Notes: a model not told the origin generated them from the letters alone. Positions 19,957-30,395 are shown, counted from the stretch's first letter. The stretch: DNA of 64,000 bases from Tetrapisispora phaffii CBS 4417 (GCF_000236905.1 NC_016522.1:124001-188000), one strand, 5' to 3'. Numbers and translations are program-made.

Positions 19957-20475
19957 CTTGTATGTGTTATATATAGGCGTATGTATTCGTCTGTTTTCAA
20001 GTAAACCCAAACAGAACAAAATGAAATATAGAAACTCCCTAATCTCCAGTTTCTCCTCCAGACAGTAAGCCAATTTCTTATAACTCAACTTATTGCAACT
20101 CAATTGCATCTCATCATCTAATTCATCTTGTTGTCAATGATGGTTCCTTCACTGTGTGATAACAAGAGCTCATCGCCATTTTTGAAAATTTTCCAGATCA
20201 TCGACGACGAACAGTATCCGTCGCATCATTCAAATTCCAAGACAGTACTAGACAGGAACCTTCACAACTGGATAAGCCTTTGCATTGAAGATTGAACTAG
20301 TATTTATAAAAGGGACATTGATTAGGGAATATGTTGAATGCCTATAATCTGTTCTGTCAGCCTAGGTTGATCCACGATTTTGAGAGGGGTCTTCAGAGGT
20401 ACAATTGGTCCAAGAGGCATATAAGAGCTATAGTCAGTGAGAGCTACGAATAAGAAAGAGATAAAAAATACAGTA
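19957..20475. other. Divergent promoter region of RPA14 and ENT5
   Basis: Shared 519-base promoter region. It contains the PAC/RRPE pair for RPA14, and nothing specific is recognised for ENT5. Confidence 0.6.
20169..20193 (-). promoter_or_regulatory. PAC and RRPE elements of RPA14
   Basis: CTCATCGC at 20169-20176 is PAC (GCGATGAG) on the minus strand. TGAAAATTTTC at 20183-20193 is an RRPE. The close pairing is typical of ribosome-biogenesis and Pol I subunit promoters and lies about 215-235 bases upstream of the chosen start. Confidence 0.75.
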
Positions 20476-21633
20476 ATGGATTCATTGTCGAAGAAGATTC
20501 AGAATCTGGGTATGCATGATTTGAGAAATGCTGGTAGGTTCATGCAGAATATGATTGTTCAGTATGAGCCGTATCAAATTGATGTGAGAAGAGCCTCTAA
20601 TACTGATGCTTGGGGCCCAACCTCAAAACATCTACAAAAAGTTTTGAGACATAAATATAGTGTCCCATTGTATTTGATTACTGAGTACACTTTGAAGAGA
20701 TTGATTGATCATATTGCTACGAATTCGAAGAATGTATACGAAAAAGCTAGAAAGGAGTACGTCAATTTCGGTTCAGAGTGGAGAGTTGTCTTTAAATGTT
20801 TGGTTATTTTAGATTTTTTATTATTAAACGTCAATGATGGTGATGAATTACAGCAAATCACAAGTTGCTTGAAAAAACATAAACATATCTTGAATAAAGA
20901 GACTATGAACTATAAAATTCAGTTCTCGAATGATGGGAAGATGGAAATCCATGAACAATCAATTAGAACCAAATGTGAAGTGATATTATCTTATTTGAGT
21001 GAACCTGAAATTCTAAATGTGGAGAGATTGAAGCACAAAAAGAACCAAATGAAGATCCAAAGGTCAAATGAAAGTGCGATTATGACTAATAATATTAATT
21101 TCGACACGAATGAGATCGCAAACAATATTGCAAACAATAATTTGGAAGTTGAGGATTCTAATGATGATGAAGATGAAGAGCTACAAGCAAGAGTCAATTA
21201 CGAACATAGAAGACATACATCAACTAAGATAGACGAAGAAAGGAGAAAGAGGAGAGAATTGCTAAAGGAGAGAATTAAGAATAATGAAGAACAAAGGCGA
21301 AAGTTGAGTCAATCATCTATGTCTGCCAATGAAGTGCCTGATTTGTTAGACTTTGGTGATTTTGATACAACAGTCAGTAACTCCACCAATAATAATGATT
21401 TTGTAGATAATTTAAGTAATAAGGAGGTCAATAAAGACGATGATGATGAGTTCGGTGAATTTCAAAGTGAAATGATAATGAATAACACTACGTTGAAAAT
21501 TGAAGATAATAAGAATAATGAAGATCTTTTATCAGGATTATCGAATGATAATGCACCAGAAGCTGATACTGCGTCAGTTAAAAAGAATGACGTATTTATG
21601 GACTTATTTACAAATTCAAAATCATTAATATAA
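20476..21633 (+). CDS. ENT5: Epsin-like clathrin adaptor Ent5
   Basis: Ent5 is an ENTH/ANTH-domain adaptor that works with Ent3, Gga proteins and AP-1 in traffic between the trans-Golgi network and endosomes. The 385-residue protein opens [15 protein letters not shown], the family N-terminus. The lipid-binding helical domain spans about 20-170 ([26 protein letters not shown]). A charged coiled segment and a disordered acidic tail follow, with LLDFGDF and DDEFGEFQ, motifs of the kind bound by gamma-ear domains. The open frame reaches 13 codons further upstream, but 20476 is the first ATG. It converges on GIR2 with 182 bases between stops, as in S. cerevisiae (YDR153C/YDR152W). Confidence 0.95.
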   Translation: MDSLSKKIQNLGMHDLRNAGRFMQNMIVQYEPYQIDVRRASNTDAWGPTSKHLQKVLRHKYSVPLYLITEYTLKRLIDHIATNSKNVYEKARKEYVNFGSEWRVVFKCLVILDFLLLNVNDGDELQQITSCLKKHKHILNKETMNYKIQFSNDGKMEIHEQSIRTKCEVILSYLSEPEILNVERLKHKKNQMKIQRSNESAIMTNNINFDTNEIANNIANNNLEVEDSNDDEDEELQARVNYEHRRHTSTKIDEERRKRRELLKERIKNNEEQRRKLSQSSMSANEVPDLLDFGDFDTTVSNSTNNNDFVDNLSNKEVNKDDDDEFGEFQSEMIMNNTTLKIEDNKNNEDLLSGLSNDNAPEADTASVKKNDVFMDLFTNSKSLI

Positions 21634-21815
21634 TTATAGAATGTATAATGCAGAGCATATAAGTTGATAAAGTTAAATAATAAAATATAATATCATATAG
21701 TCTTCATAAGATTTTGATATAATTGTTTTCTGAACCAATTGTAAACTCAAATATAGTATTTTTGAAATTTATAAATTATGTACAATGCATTATTTTTTTA
21801 CTTACATATCCATTA

Positions 21816-22607
21816 CTATATTTTCTTTAAGCTACTAGCGATGTCATTGACTTCATTATCATTATTCTCTACCTCTCCTTCTGCTTCATCTATATCATCG
21901 TTAGTACCTGCAACGTTACGTTCGAACATCATTTTACCAGTTAGTTTACCATTGTGGGCTTCTTCCCTTCTTTCATGGTCTTTTCTATCCATTTTTAACT
22001 CGTTTCTGAATTTTTCTCTCCACGCTAAATAAGATTCTTTCGTTACCTTTGTACCATTGAATTTAACTTGTTCTTCTTTTTCCTTTTCTTCTCTCTTCTT
22101 TTCATATTCTTGCTCCAAAGTCTTTAACTCGTCTCTAAACCAAGTCTCACAGCTATCTTTGGTAGTAGATAATAAGGTAAAACACATTTGCATACCGATT
22201 AACATATCGGATTCAATCTGGGATTCTATTTGGGATTCTAGCACTGGCATATATTTCTGGAAAGATATTTTATCAGGGAGATTCTCTAGTTTTGAAACTA
22301 TTATATTACCATGCTCATCGAATTCTCTTTCTTCTTCTTCTTCCTCTTCTTCTTCGTCATCTTTCAATGATATTTCTTGAGCTTTCAAACGAATAATTGG
22401 TGGCTCATCAGGATAATTTTCTGGTAATTGAAAATGTACTGTAATAATGTGTTCTTTTGATAAAGAACCCAGTCCAATTTCCACATCAAGTTTCAAAGTA
22501 ACTTCAAATTGAATATTGGGGTAATTATCATTGATAATGGTTAGCTCATCAGGATAGATTGATTCTAGAACTTCGATTTCTTGTTGTTGCTCTTCTTTGT
22601 AGTCCAT
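21816..22607 (-). CDS. GIR2: RWD-domain protein Gir2
   Basis: Gir2 binds Gcn1 through its RWD domain and also the GTPase Rbg2, and is thought to dampen Gcn2 activation. The 263-residue protein (S. cerevisiae 265) starts MDYKEEQQQEIEVLESIYP, the opening of an RWD domain that runs to about residue 110 with NYPDEPPIIRL, the family's YPxxxP-type turn. A glutamate run near 85-95 and a long charged helix with SYLAWREKFRNEL in the C-terminal half complete it. Its promoter carries a PAC-like/RRPE pair, unexpected for a signalling factor but in keeping with a ribosome-linked role. Confidence 0.92.
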   Translation of the reverse strand: MDYKEEQQQEIEVLESIYPDELTIINDNYPNIQFEVTLKLDVEIGLGSLSKEHIITVHFQLPENYPDEPPIIRLKAQEISLKDDEEEEEEEEEREFDEHGNIIVSKLENLPDKISFQKYMPVLESQIESQIESDMLIGMQMCFTLLSTTKDSCETWFRDELKTLEQEYEKKREEKEKEEQVKFNGTKVTKESYLAWREKFRNELKMDRKDHERREEAHNGKLTGKMMFERNVAGTNDDIDEAEGEVENNDNEVNDIASSLKKI

Positions 22608-23218
22608 TTTTCAAAGTAACTAGTCTCAGATTGCAGTTATTTTTCTACCGTGTATTGTTTCAAATGAAACTAATATTTTTCTTGACCAATTTAAAGTTAT
22701 ATGAAGTTTTCTAATTAGCTTTTATATATACACTTTTATTAAACTTAATCTAAATAATTGTCTTTTAATTTTGAAATTAATCAATTTGTTCATCTCATCG
22801 AATCTCACCTTGAAAAATTTTTTTCACTCTGTAACCGGAAGTGACATAAAATGGAGATGACACTAAATACAGAGATGCTTTGATATAAACTTGTTATTAT
22901 ATGACCTGATCTACTGATATACAGTTTATTGATATTTTTTTCTATTACTGCATTATAACTTTGCAATAGTGGTTCGTTTTAAAGCTATTTTTTTACGTCT
23001 TAATTGGTTAAAAGCAATATAATAAGGAGTCCTATCCTAACAAAATCTTATGCATAGTTCATTATATGCATATGTAATGTTTCATAAAAAAATCCAGCCT
23101 TGGTTGGTGATGTTTACTAAAAATTTATATGTCTCGAATATATAAGTTTAAAAAAGAATTGCATGTAATGCCTTGAATTCCTAAAAAATAAATTGAGACT
23201 GGTTACTTAGGAAAACAT
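22608..23218. other. Intergenic: GIR2 promoter and VPS70 3' region
   Basis: A 611-base AT-rich spacer. The only motif I can support is the PAC-like/RRPE pair near 22800. No gene is visible. Confidence 0.55.
22794..22820 (-). promoter_or_regulatory. PAC-like and RRPE elements upstream of GIR2
   Basis: CTCATCG at 22794-22800 (CGATGAG on the minus strand, within CGATGAGATG) is followed by TGAAAAATTT at 22811-22820, a good RRPE. The pair lies about 190-215 bases upstream of GIR2, and no other gene starts nearby. Confidence 0.6.
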
Positions 23219-25531
23219 TTAATGTTTATTCAGAAGTTCAATTTTCTTAGCCGTGATCTGTAACCATTTAGAGAATTCAGAAAAATCTTTGTCATCAAGT
23301 GCCTCTTTCATTCCTGGTAAGGCGAACCCTTCATATCCAGTATCTCTACCAGAGGCAAATACAAGATGTCTAAACCAAGGTCTGTTGTTTAAACCTTCCT
23401 TGACAATAAATAGTCTCTCCCAATAGTAATATTTAAGGTTCACTTTTTCAATTCTCAATGCTAACAAAACTCTCTTCCAAATTGGTAGTCTCTTTGCCTG
23501 TTTCCACTGTTGATTCAGATCTTCCGCGTACAAGTCAAACTCATAGCAGTTGGCTATTAAAGATGATAAATTATCCACTGCTTTTAACACTAAATCATGT
23601 ACAGTCATCTCATCTTCAGCGTTTCCTTTAGCATGACAGCGTTGTCTTTTGTTAAGTGGCTTGGATAACCAATGCTTTGGAATTTTCTCAACAAGATTCG
23701 TAAAATATCCAGACAATTCAACAGCATAATCATGTATACCAAATTGAATAACTCTTTGGTCAGATAGTTTTAGAATAATTACCCCCAAAAATTGGGCGAT
23801 ACTTTTATGGTACTTAAATCCTGGATCCATAACCTCGCTCATCCAGTGATAAGAATCATAATTGGAATGATAATGGTAAACAGGATCGTTTTCCCCGCTT
23901 TCAAAACCTAAGTCAACTGACGGTATACCCAAATGTTCTAAAAACACAGTATAATCAGATCCACTTCCTAATATTCCAATCTTCTTATCAGGTGTATCAT
24001 AAAAATGCTCAAACAGCGACGTTTTTTTATCAGCACCTGGATAATCAACTCGAGCCATTGAAGAATCTAGCACTTTATTCAAGCTTGGAGAAGCGCTCAC
24101 TTGAAGATTAGTACCACCTACACTAACGTCTACATTGATATACGCAAGGCAGTTTTTCATTAATTCTTTTCCGTGATTCTCTCCATATTCTGTTGATCCT
24201 AATAATGCATATTCCTCTCCGTCCCAAGATGCAAAGATTATTGTCCTTTCTGGCTTCCATCCTGCCTTCGTTAAAGATTTAAGGCCACGGATCGTTTCTA
24301 ACATACTTGCGGTCCCACTATTTGGGTCAGAGGCTCCACCTTTAATCCATGCATCACGGTGATTACCTACAATAATATATTTATCTTTTAAGACACCTTC
24401 TAATTTACCGTATACATTAGTGATACTTCTTATATCATAAGATTGTTTGTTGTATAAGTTTAGTGTATATTCAGGGTTTGGACCAGTAAAGTATTTAAAC
24501 TCAGACAAACCTCCAACCCAGTTTTCCCCCTTGATGTCCTTTGCATTTACACCAAAGCCATTTAACTTCTTTAATATTGGTTCTATCTCTTTAAATGAAA
24601 CAGGTAAACTTGGAATCTTAGGAATTGAATTATAAGGATCCTTACGATTGACACCAGGAATTGAAGCATAGCCAGGAGTTGTTGGATCACCAGGCATTTG
24701 TGATAAAAATTGTACTGATCCTCTTTGAACAGAAGATGGATTTCTGGCAGGACCTTCTGGGTAGGCTTTATAACCATCCTTTTCTTGGTAAAAATCGTCC
24801 CCAGGGTCAGAATAGATCAAAACACCAGATGCGCCATTCTCCTGAGCAAATTTTACTTTTAGGCCTCTGAAGATTCTACCATATCTTACTATAACAATTT
24901 TATCCTTGATATCGACCTTTAATTTATTTAGCATTTCGAAATCCTCCTTCGTACCATAATTAGCATAAACATATTGAGCAGTAACATTACCTGAAGCACT
25001 ATATCCGTGAAATGATTGTACTAAATCGTCACCATTTGTTGTAGGATCATCAGCCAATTCATCTTCTTTTAATGTAGCTTCGAAAGTAACGACTTTCTCA
25101 TCATACACTAGTTTTAAACCATTATCTACTGGGTAGTTTAATAACACATCATAGGATTCTTTTTCTACTTTTAGTCCATATTCTTCGAATTTAGAGATAG
25201 TAAAATTAACAAGTACCTCGCCTTGACCTGCCAAGTGTGGTATTGACGTGTACACTTGTGACCAATTTCCTGCCAGATTTTTCTGATTCAATTTTTCTAA
25301 AAAGTAAGCTTCATTATCGTCAAAAATATTTTCATCAGAGCAAGGTGAACTAATTGTAGTCAAATAGTGCACTGAATATGAAAGGACTTTAAGACAAAAA
25401 AAATAGACCACGAATATAAGAATAGATAATGAACGGGATGACTTACGAGGCATATTTTTATCCTTAGGAATAGCATTTTGTTTTTCCATGTCTGAATCGT
25501 CAAATGGCTTCTCTTTAGCCTTCAACTGCAT
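23219..25531 (-). CDS. VPS70: M28-family peptidase-like membrane protein Vps70
   Basis: Vps70 is a vacuolar-sorting-related protein of the M28/transferrin-receptor-like family; its exact role is unclear. The 770-residue protein has a short basic cytosolic N-terminus, one transmembrane segment at about 33-57, and a lumenal part. A PA domain comes first (DIKDKIVIVRYGRIFRG near 210). The peptidase fold follows with candidate metal ligands in GNHRDAW, GGASDPNSG, WDGEEYALLGS, NVDVSVGG and YHYHSNYD. A dimerisation-like C-terminus completes it. ATLKEDELADDPT and ARNPSSVQRGSVQFLS match Vps70 rather than the Tre1/Tre2 paralogues. In S. cerevisiae it is YJR126C, so it is the one gene here outside the YLR/YDR tracks. 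Confidence 0.9.
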   Translation of the reverse strand: MQLKAKEKPFDDSDMEKQNAIPKDKNMPRKSSRSLSILIFVVYFFCLKVLSYSVHYLTTISSPCSDENIFDDNEAYFLEKLNQKNLAGNWSQVYTSIPHLAGQGEVLVNFTISKFEEYGLKVEKESYDVLLNYPVDNGLKLVYDEKVVTFEATLKEDELADDPTTNGDDLVQSFHGYSASGNVTAQYVYANYGTKEDFEMLNKLKVDIKDKIVIVRYGRIFRGLKVKFAQENGASGVLIYSDPGDDFYQEKDGYKAYPEGPARNPSSVQRGSVQFLSQMPGDPTTPGYASIPGVNRKDPYNSIPKIPSLPVSFKEIEPILKKLNGFGVNAKDIKGENWVGGLSEFKYFTGPNPEYTLNLYNKQSYDIRSITNVYGKLEGVLKDKYIIVGNHRDAWIKGGASDPNSGTASMLETIRGLKSLTKAGWKPERTIIFASWDGEEYALLGSTEYGENHGKELMKNCLAYINVDVSVGGTNLQVSASPSLNKVLDSSMARVDYPGADKKTSLFEHFYDTPDKKIGILGSGSDYTVFLEHLGIPSVDLGFESGENDPVYHYHSNYDSYHWMSEVMDPGFKYHKSIAQFLGVIILKLSDQRVIQFGIHDYAVELSGYFTNLVEKIPKHWLSKPLNKRQRCHAKGNAEDEMTVHDLVLKAVDNLSSLIANCYEFDLYAEDLNQQWKQAKRLPIWKRVLLALRIEKVNLKYYYWERLFIVKEGLNNRPWFRHLVFASGRDTGYEGFALPGMKEALDDKDFSEFSKWLQITAKKIELLNKH

Positions 25532-25986
25532 CTTTTTGTATTAATGGAATATTAAACTTGAGACCTTAAAATGGAAAATATATATATTTATTTGAATATC
25601 CTAGTAGAAGGTTGTACTTATAGCAATATTTGATTACTCTAATTGCATCAACTAAAGACAATTGGAAAATATAACTGAATAATACAGAATAAAAAGTATA
25701 ATTGGCTTTTTTTAATGTTACAATGCAACTTAGTGCCCCCCTAGCTTTTTTCGCATAAGGGCATCTCGGTGGAGTTATTAATTGGTCGATGCTGACTAGC
25801 TGGACCAATGAATCACATCGAAGGTAATAAAATGCAGTTTAATATATTATTCAGATATAGTAATTATATATGATTAATTATATATAAACGTAATAGCTAT
25901 CTTCTCTGAAAAGCCTCGTTCAACTGTCGTATTCATTGATAAATAATATTAAAGAATGGAACGATTGATGCACTTTTGAATTCTTT
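25532..25986. other. Intergenic: VPS70 promoter and SLX4 3' region
   Basis: A 455-base spacer. A CCCCT stress-response-type element lies within a run of C at 25736-25742, about 205 bases upstream of VPS70. No gene is visible. Confidence 0.5.
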
Positions 25987-28203
25987 TCAGTTTTTACGAA
26001 GACAGATGCCTTGTTTGTCTGCCCACTCCCTTATAGTAACTTCGTCGATATGCTCAACGAATGGACTAGAATCAGCCAATTGTGATACTAGATCTTCAAT
26101 AAAAACGGGTTCGAAAGTATATATCTTTTCGAGTAAACTTGGAATTTGTTTGACTAACAACGTTAAATGCCTGTATACTTCTTCTCTTTGGGTGTGCAGA
26201 CCTATATCATCTGCATCAAATACTTGTGATGCAACTGTTAAAGCTTCTATCATTTTCTCTTTGCTTTTTAATGGTTTTAAACCGATAGTTTTCATATTTT
26301 CTCTAAGTTTTTTCATAGATTGAGAGGTAATGATTTCTTTCACTGATTTATTTGGTGAGCTAGTCGGTGTATTTGGTCTAACTTTTATTTCAATGATCGA
26401 TGGCTCTATTAAATCATCATTATTCTCATCTTCTGAATCTCCGACCTCGATTTGATACTTTTCTATAAGCTCAATATTAAAATTATTGTCAAGTACTTTT
26501 TTTCTATCTCCATAAAATTGATAGGTTATTGAGTTATCTTGTGTTAGATTTACAGTATTATAATGGGTTTCATTCAAATCAAGATTGCTCTGGTTTTCTC
26601 TCTGCAGTGTTATGTTTCTAGATGCAGGCACTTGGACTTGAGTTATCTCAGTAGCTTCTATATAATCAGTTTTAACAGGAGAAATCAAAGAGTTCACTGC
26701 TTTAAAAGATTCTTGAGTTAGGTCTATAACACCATTAAAAAAATTCGTATTCGGAATCAAAGTAGTTGCATCTAAGATTGGTTGGTCTCCTTTTTGAGAA
26801 GGTGGTCTTAAAATTGGTGGAAATTTTAACATTTCATTTTCGGTTTCAACTTCATTTATTACACTTTTTGATGGTGATCTCATTGGAATAATTTCAAAAA
26901 CTTCATCATCTGTACTATCCTGAACCTCGACGTATTCATCACTTTGTGATTGAAATTTAAATTCGGAAAAGCTTTTATCATTCATAACTTGTGATAGTGA
27001 TACAACATCTACATTGCTTGGTTGGGAATATATTGGAAGACGATGGATATACTTATCATAGTTATATTCATCCCCTTTTCTTTCTTCGTGTAAACTTAAA
27101 AGTGGGGTTTGAGATGCTTCCCACATATTCCCGCTTGCGACCTCTTGTTCTTCACCGTATATATAATGATAAACTTCCTTCATTTCGAACTCTTTAACTT
27201 TGGGAAACGCTTCAAATATCAGTTGTGTTATTTGTTTCCATTCTTGTTCATTGTAAATGTCAAATTTCATAGAATTTTGACTAGTTTTTGAAGCCTTTGT
27301 TTTCTTTGCTTCAATATTCCTTTGAATCGATATTATATCTCTCACTTTAGAATGCTTTCCTGAAAGAAGTTTAAGTACCCTTTCTGCTCTACTTACTTTC
27401 TTATCATTATTTGACTTCTGAAGTTTCAGTTTACTTTGTCTACTTTTCGCTGGTGACTTCTTCAATTCACCAATATTTTCTTTTGAATTACCAATTGATG
27501 GGCTATCGAATCTGGGATATTTAAAGTGATTAAGAGTTGATTTTAATGATGATTTCAATAATTTTTCTTTCTCAAAGTCGTCTAATCTACCTTGTATTTG
27601 TGTGTTCATGAATATTTCATCTCTATTGTCACCTATATTATCACCCGTATCATCATTCATATTATCATCCATATTGCTATCCATATTGTTATCCATATTG
27701 CTATCTATATTTTTATCCATGTTGTTATCCATATTGTTATTCATGTTGTTATTCATAAGATTATCCATATTGTCATCTGTGGGATCAGAACCTGCTTTGT
27801 GAAGCCCATCAGGTATAATTATGATGCTGTTCTGATCCGAATCATTCCCTTTGGAAAGTTCTAGGTTCAAATTATCTTTTACTTGATCGATAATTTTTGT
27901 AGTCATAGCCGTATTTTTATTGTCTAAAGCCAAATCAGTCGTTTGTAATTGGACCTCATCGAATCTAATTTCATTATTTGATGCAAGTTTTTGTGAGAAA
28001 ACTTGACTATGTTGGCTAGAATTAGCTGAATCCATGGGATCAATATCATCATCAGAAAACATAGCTAAAGGTACTTGTGTACCAATAATTTCTTCATCCA
28101 TTTCAATACTCGTATTGACATTTGCTTCCAAATCATCAAGGTCATCCTTCTCTGCATTCTGATTGACTAACTCTAAATTTCTTTGTGCTGTCCTAAAATC
28201 CAT
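25987..28203 (-). CDS. SLX4: Structure-specific endonuclease scaffold Slx4
   Basis: Slx4 activates the Slx1 nuclease and scaffolds Rad1-Rad10 and Dpb11 in repair of branched DNA. The 738-residue protein (S. cerevisiae 748) is mostly disordered and acidic with many SQ/TQ sites such as HSQ, SSQ and LTQ, as expected of a Mec1/Tel1 substrate. The C-terminus is the conserved part. A SAP-like helix pair around 620-660 (MKKLRENMKTIGLKPLKSK) is followed by the Slx1-binding CCD, ending IREWADKQGICLRKN. Residues about 145-183 are a tandem Asn-Met-Asp repeat not usual for the family. Identification rests mainly on the C-terminal 120 residues and on its place beside CKI1, as YLR135W is near YLR133W. Confidence 0.82.
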   Translation of the reverse strand: MDFRTAQRNLELVNQNAEKDDLDDLEANVNTSIEMDEEIIGTQVPLAMFSDDDIDPMDSANSSQHSQVFSQKLASNNEIRFDEVQLQTTDLALDNKNTAMTTKIIDQVKDNLNLELSKGNDSDQNSIIIIPDGLHKAGSDPTDDNMDNLMNNNMNNNMDNNMDKNIDSNMDNNMDSNMDDNMNDDTGDNIGDNRDEIFMNTQIQGRLDDFEKEKLLKSSLKSTLNHFKYPRFDSPSIGNSKENIGELKKSPAKSRQSKLKLQKSNNDKKVSRAERVLKLLSGKHSKVRDIISIQRNIEAKKTKASKTSQNSMKFDIYNEQEWKQITQLIFEAFPKVKEFEMKEVYHYIYGEEQEVASGNMWEASQTPLLSLHEERKGDEYNYDKYIHRLPIYSQPSNVDVVSLSQVMNDKSFSEFKFQSQSDEYVEVQDSTDDEVFEIIPMRSPSKSVINEVETENEMLKFPPILRPPSQKGDQPILDATTLIPNTNFFNGVIDLTQESFKAVNSLISPVKTDYIEATEITQVQVPASRNITLQRENQSNLDLNETHYNTVNLTQDNSITYQFYGDRKKVLDNNFNIELIEKYQIEVGDSEDENNDDLIEPSIIEIKVRPNTPTSSPNKSVKEIITSQSMKKLRENMKTIGLKPLKSKEKMIEALTVASQVFDADDIGLHTQREEVYRHLTLLVKQIPSLLEKIYTFEPVFIEDLVSQLADSSPFVEHIDEVTIREWADKQGICLRKN
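27655..27770 (-). repeat. 12-base tandem repeat inside SLX4
   Basis: Imperfect 12-base units read on the plus strand as variants of TTATCCATATTG and encode NMDN-type tetrapeptides (NNMD, SNMD, DNMN). About ten units are visible. Probably a length-variable, disordered insertion. Confidence 0.75.
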
Positions 28204-28598
28204 TATTCATAGAGATATAATTAGAAATGATGACTTTCTGGCCATCTGGCTATTCAATGGCTTCACTTTGGCCAAACTTCAGTCTTTTTAAACTCTTATA
28301 AGTTACTCTTTATCTATTGCATGTTAATTCTGTCTATTTCACAATTTAAGCGCTTTCGTTTTTATTATGAAGAACACAATATTTAACAACATTGAGGTGC
28401 TATAAAGATGTTTGCAATAAAGGAAGAAAGGGATTGGATCAAACCTAAAGAGTAGACCAACATTAAATATTTGCCGTTATTATATTTCTAACGTAACCAA
28501 TAACTAAATAGAATTGTATATGAAGAGTTAATTTTTACCGATTTTTAACATTTTTATTTATTTTGGAAAGGATATCATATTATTTAATACAAACTTTT
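28204..28598. other. Intergenic: SLX4 promoter and CKI1 3' region
   Basis: A 395-base AT-rich spacer between two minus-strand genes. I see no recognisable element beyond ordinary A/T tracts. Confidence 0.5.
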
Positions 28599-30395
28599 CT
28601 ATAAAAATTTAGTATCTAAAGATATAGCTTCTTGAATGGTGCAATCTTCTTTGTTAGCTAAACCTAATTGAATCATGTCACTCCAGAATAATGCTATTTT
28701 ATGTCTGCAGAAACTGAGATAATCAAAACTTCCAATATCAACACCTGTTAGACTCTCAATTTCTTCACTTTGAATAGATTCTTCTTTTACAAGTCCATCA
28801 TCTAATTCTTCTGTTTTAATAATATATTTTTCTCCCCCTGGACCAATTTCTTCTTTATTTACTATAGTCGTATTTTCTTTGACCAATTTGCCACTCTGGA
28901 TGACAGCCCAAATACTCCAAAATAATTGTGCTGCTGCTCGCCACCTGATAATTGAATTGTACAGGTTCTTCACATCTTCGTCAATTGAAGTTTTGGCACC
29001 ACCTCTTAGATGTGATACGTAAGAATATAAAAAATTTAAAACTTGCTCCTTGGATGGATATTCTTGAGGTTCACATTTATGTGGTGTGTCACAGTTATAA
29101 TTATGCATCCATTCACTTAAATGGTTAGCTAAATCGAAAGCCGCAGGATTGGCACCTGCATACTCAAAATCAATGACAATAAGTTTATTATCTTCAATTT
29201 TATCTTCTTTCGAAGGATTAATTATTTCATGTAGTGATATATTAGATGCTGAAGGGAATAAAGAACTTATTGAAGATGAAGAATTTTGTGCAACAGGTGT
29301 GTAATCTCCGCTATCTGGTGTTTCGCACATTGGAGAACTAAATAACAAGTTACCATATTGGGTGTCGTTATGGCAGAAGACCAATTTTTCAGAAGTCTTA
29401 CTATAATTTGGATCTAACAACCACATCTCGTAACGTGAAACTACCTTTTTAAACGTATCCCAATCCTTTGCTTGGATAATATCTGTGACATTTGATTTTT
29501 CTGTTAACCATGTTGCTCCAACATCTTCAATAACACTGATCCATTTGTCAATCAACTTTAAAGATACAGGTCTGCTACCTCTTTCCGATCTTAATAGAGG
29601 TACACCGGTGTGTAATTCCTTCATTCTACGTGCAATTCTTTGAGAGATCCTCCAACTTCTCACATCGTTCTTCTTTAAAGTCTGTGAATTTTCCAGGAAC
29701 TGTTCAAATCTGCCATTTTCAAAACAACCATATAATGAAGGCCCGATATGGTGTTGAGATAATCTGGCGAGTTTTTGCAATTCATACTCCCTATCTATAA
29801 TTGTATCGTTGTTACTACCGTATACGCGAAGCAATAATGACGGTAATCTTGGGTATGCTACTTTAAAAATCATATTTGTCATAGCACCGGTAATTTGCGT
29901 CAACTTCAAATTATCAACATCAATGGTATTTTTACCCAAAGAACCTCTCAGATGCCATTTCGGGATTCTCAACGAATCAATAATCGTTAAGATATCTTTC
30001 TTTAAGTAGTCTCTTGGTAGTGTAGGATCTAATGTGACTTTAACGAACGGTACCTCAAGTGCTTCACTGGCACCGGAACTGCCAGAATCTCCTTGTAACT
30101 TCAAATACTGTAACTTTGACGAGAGAGACCCCATCGAATCCCTAGAATCAGGATTCTCTGTTTCGTTATCACTATGATTCGAATACGTCGACGGCGAAGC
30201 AGTCGAAGAATAGTCATCATCCGACTCAATATTGATGGTACGAATAGAACGCGTAGGCCCACTTAGAATAGTTAATGAATCCCGTCTAGACTTATTCCCA
30301 GACTGCGATCTCGACCTAGACGCACCACGATAACTTCTTGCAACATTTCCAATGGAACGAGTCCTTGGTTCTCTTTCATTTGTGTCTTTTGGCAT
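28599..30395 (-). CDS. CKI1: Choline kinase (choline/ethanolamine kinase family)
   Basis: This enzyme phosphorylates choline (and ethanolamine) with ATP, the first step of the CDP-choline pathway for phosphatidylcholine. The 598-residue protein has a Ser/Arg-rich N-terminus with likely PKA-type sites (RRDSL), then the kinase fold. The catalytic loop FCHNDTQYGNLLF (about 342) and the metal-binding choline-kinase motif VIDFEYAGANPAAFDLANHLSEW (in two parts, about 412-434) are intact. The C-terminus contains EEIGPGGEKYIIKTEE, which favours CKI1 over its ohnologue EKI1. Both ohnologues sit in the corresponding S. cerevisiae blocks (YLR133W, YDR147W), so the symbol is the better of two. The ATG at 30395 gives the family start. 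Confidence 0.88.
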   Translation of the reverse strand: MPKDTNEREPRTRSIGNVARSYRGASRSRSQSGNKSRRDSLTILSGPTRSIRTINIESDDDYSSTASPSTYSNHSDNETENPDSRDSMGSLSSKLQYLKLQGDSGSSGASEALEVPFVKVTLDPTLPRDYLKKDILTIIDSLRIPKWHLRGSLGKNTIDVDNLKLTQITGAMTNMIFKVAYPRLPSLLLRVYGSNNDTIIDREYELQKLARLSQHHIGPSLYGCFENGRFEQFLENSQTLKKNDVRSWRISQRIARRMKELHTGVPLLRSERGSRPVSLKLIDKWISVIEDVGATWLTEKSNVTDIIQAKDWDTFKKVVSRYEMWLLDPNYSKTSEKLVFCHNDTQYGNLLFSSPMCETPDSGDYTPVAQNSSSSISSLFPSASNISLHEIINPSKEDKIEDNKLIVIDFEYAGANPAAFDLANHLSEWMHNYNCDTPHKCEPQEYPSKEQVLNFLYSYVSHLRGGAKTSIDEDVKNLYNSIIRWRAAAQLFWSIWAVIQSGKLVKENTTIVNKEEIGPGGEKYIIKTEELDDGLVKEESIQSEEIESLTGVDIGSFDYLSFCRHKIALFWSDMIQLGLANKEDCTIQEAISLDTKFL

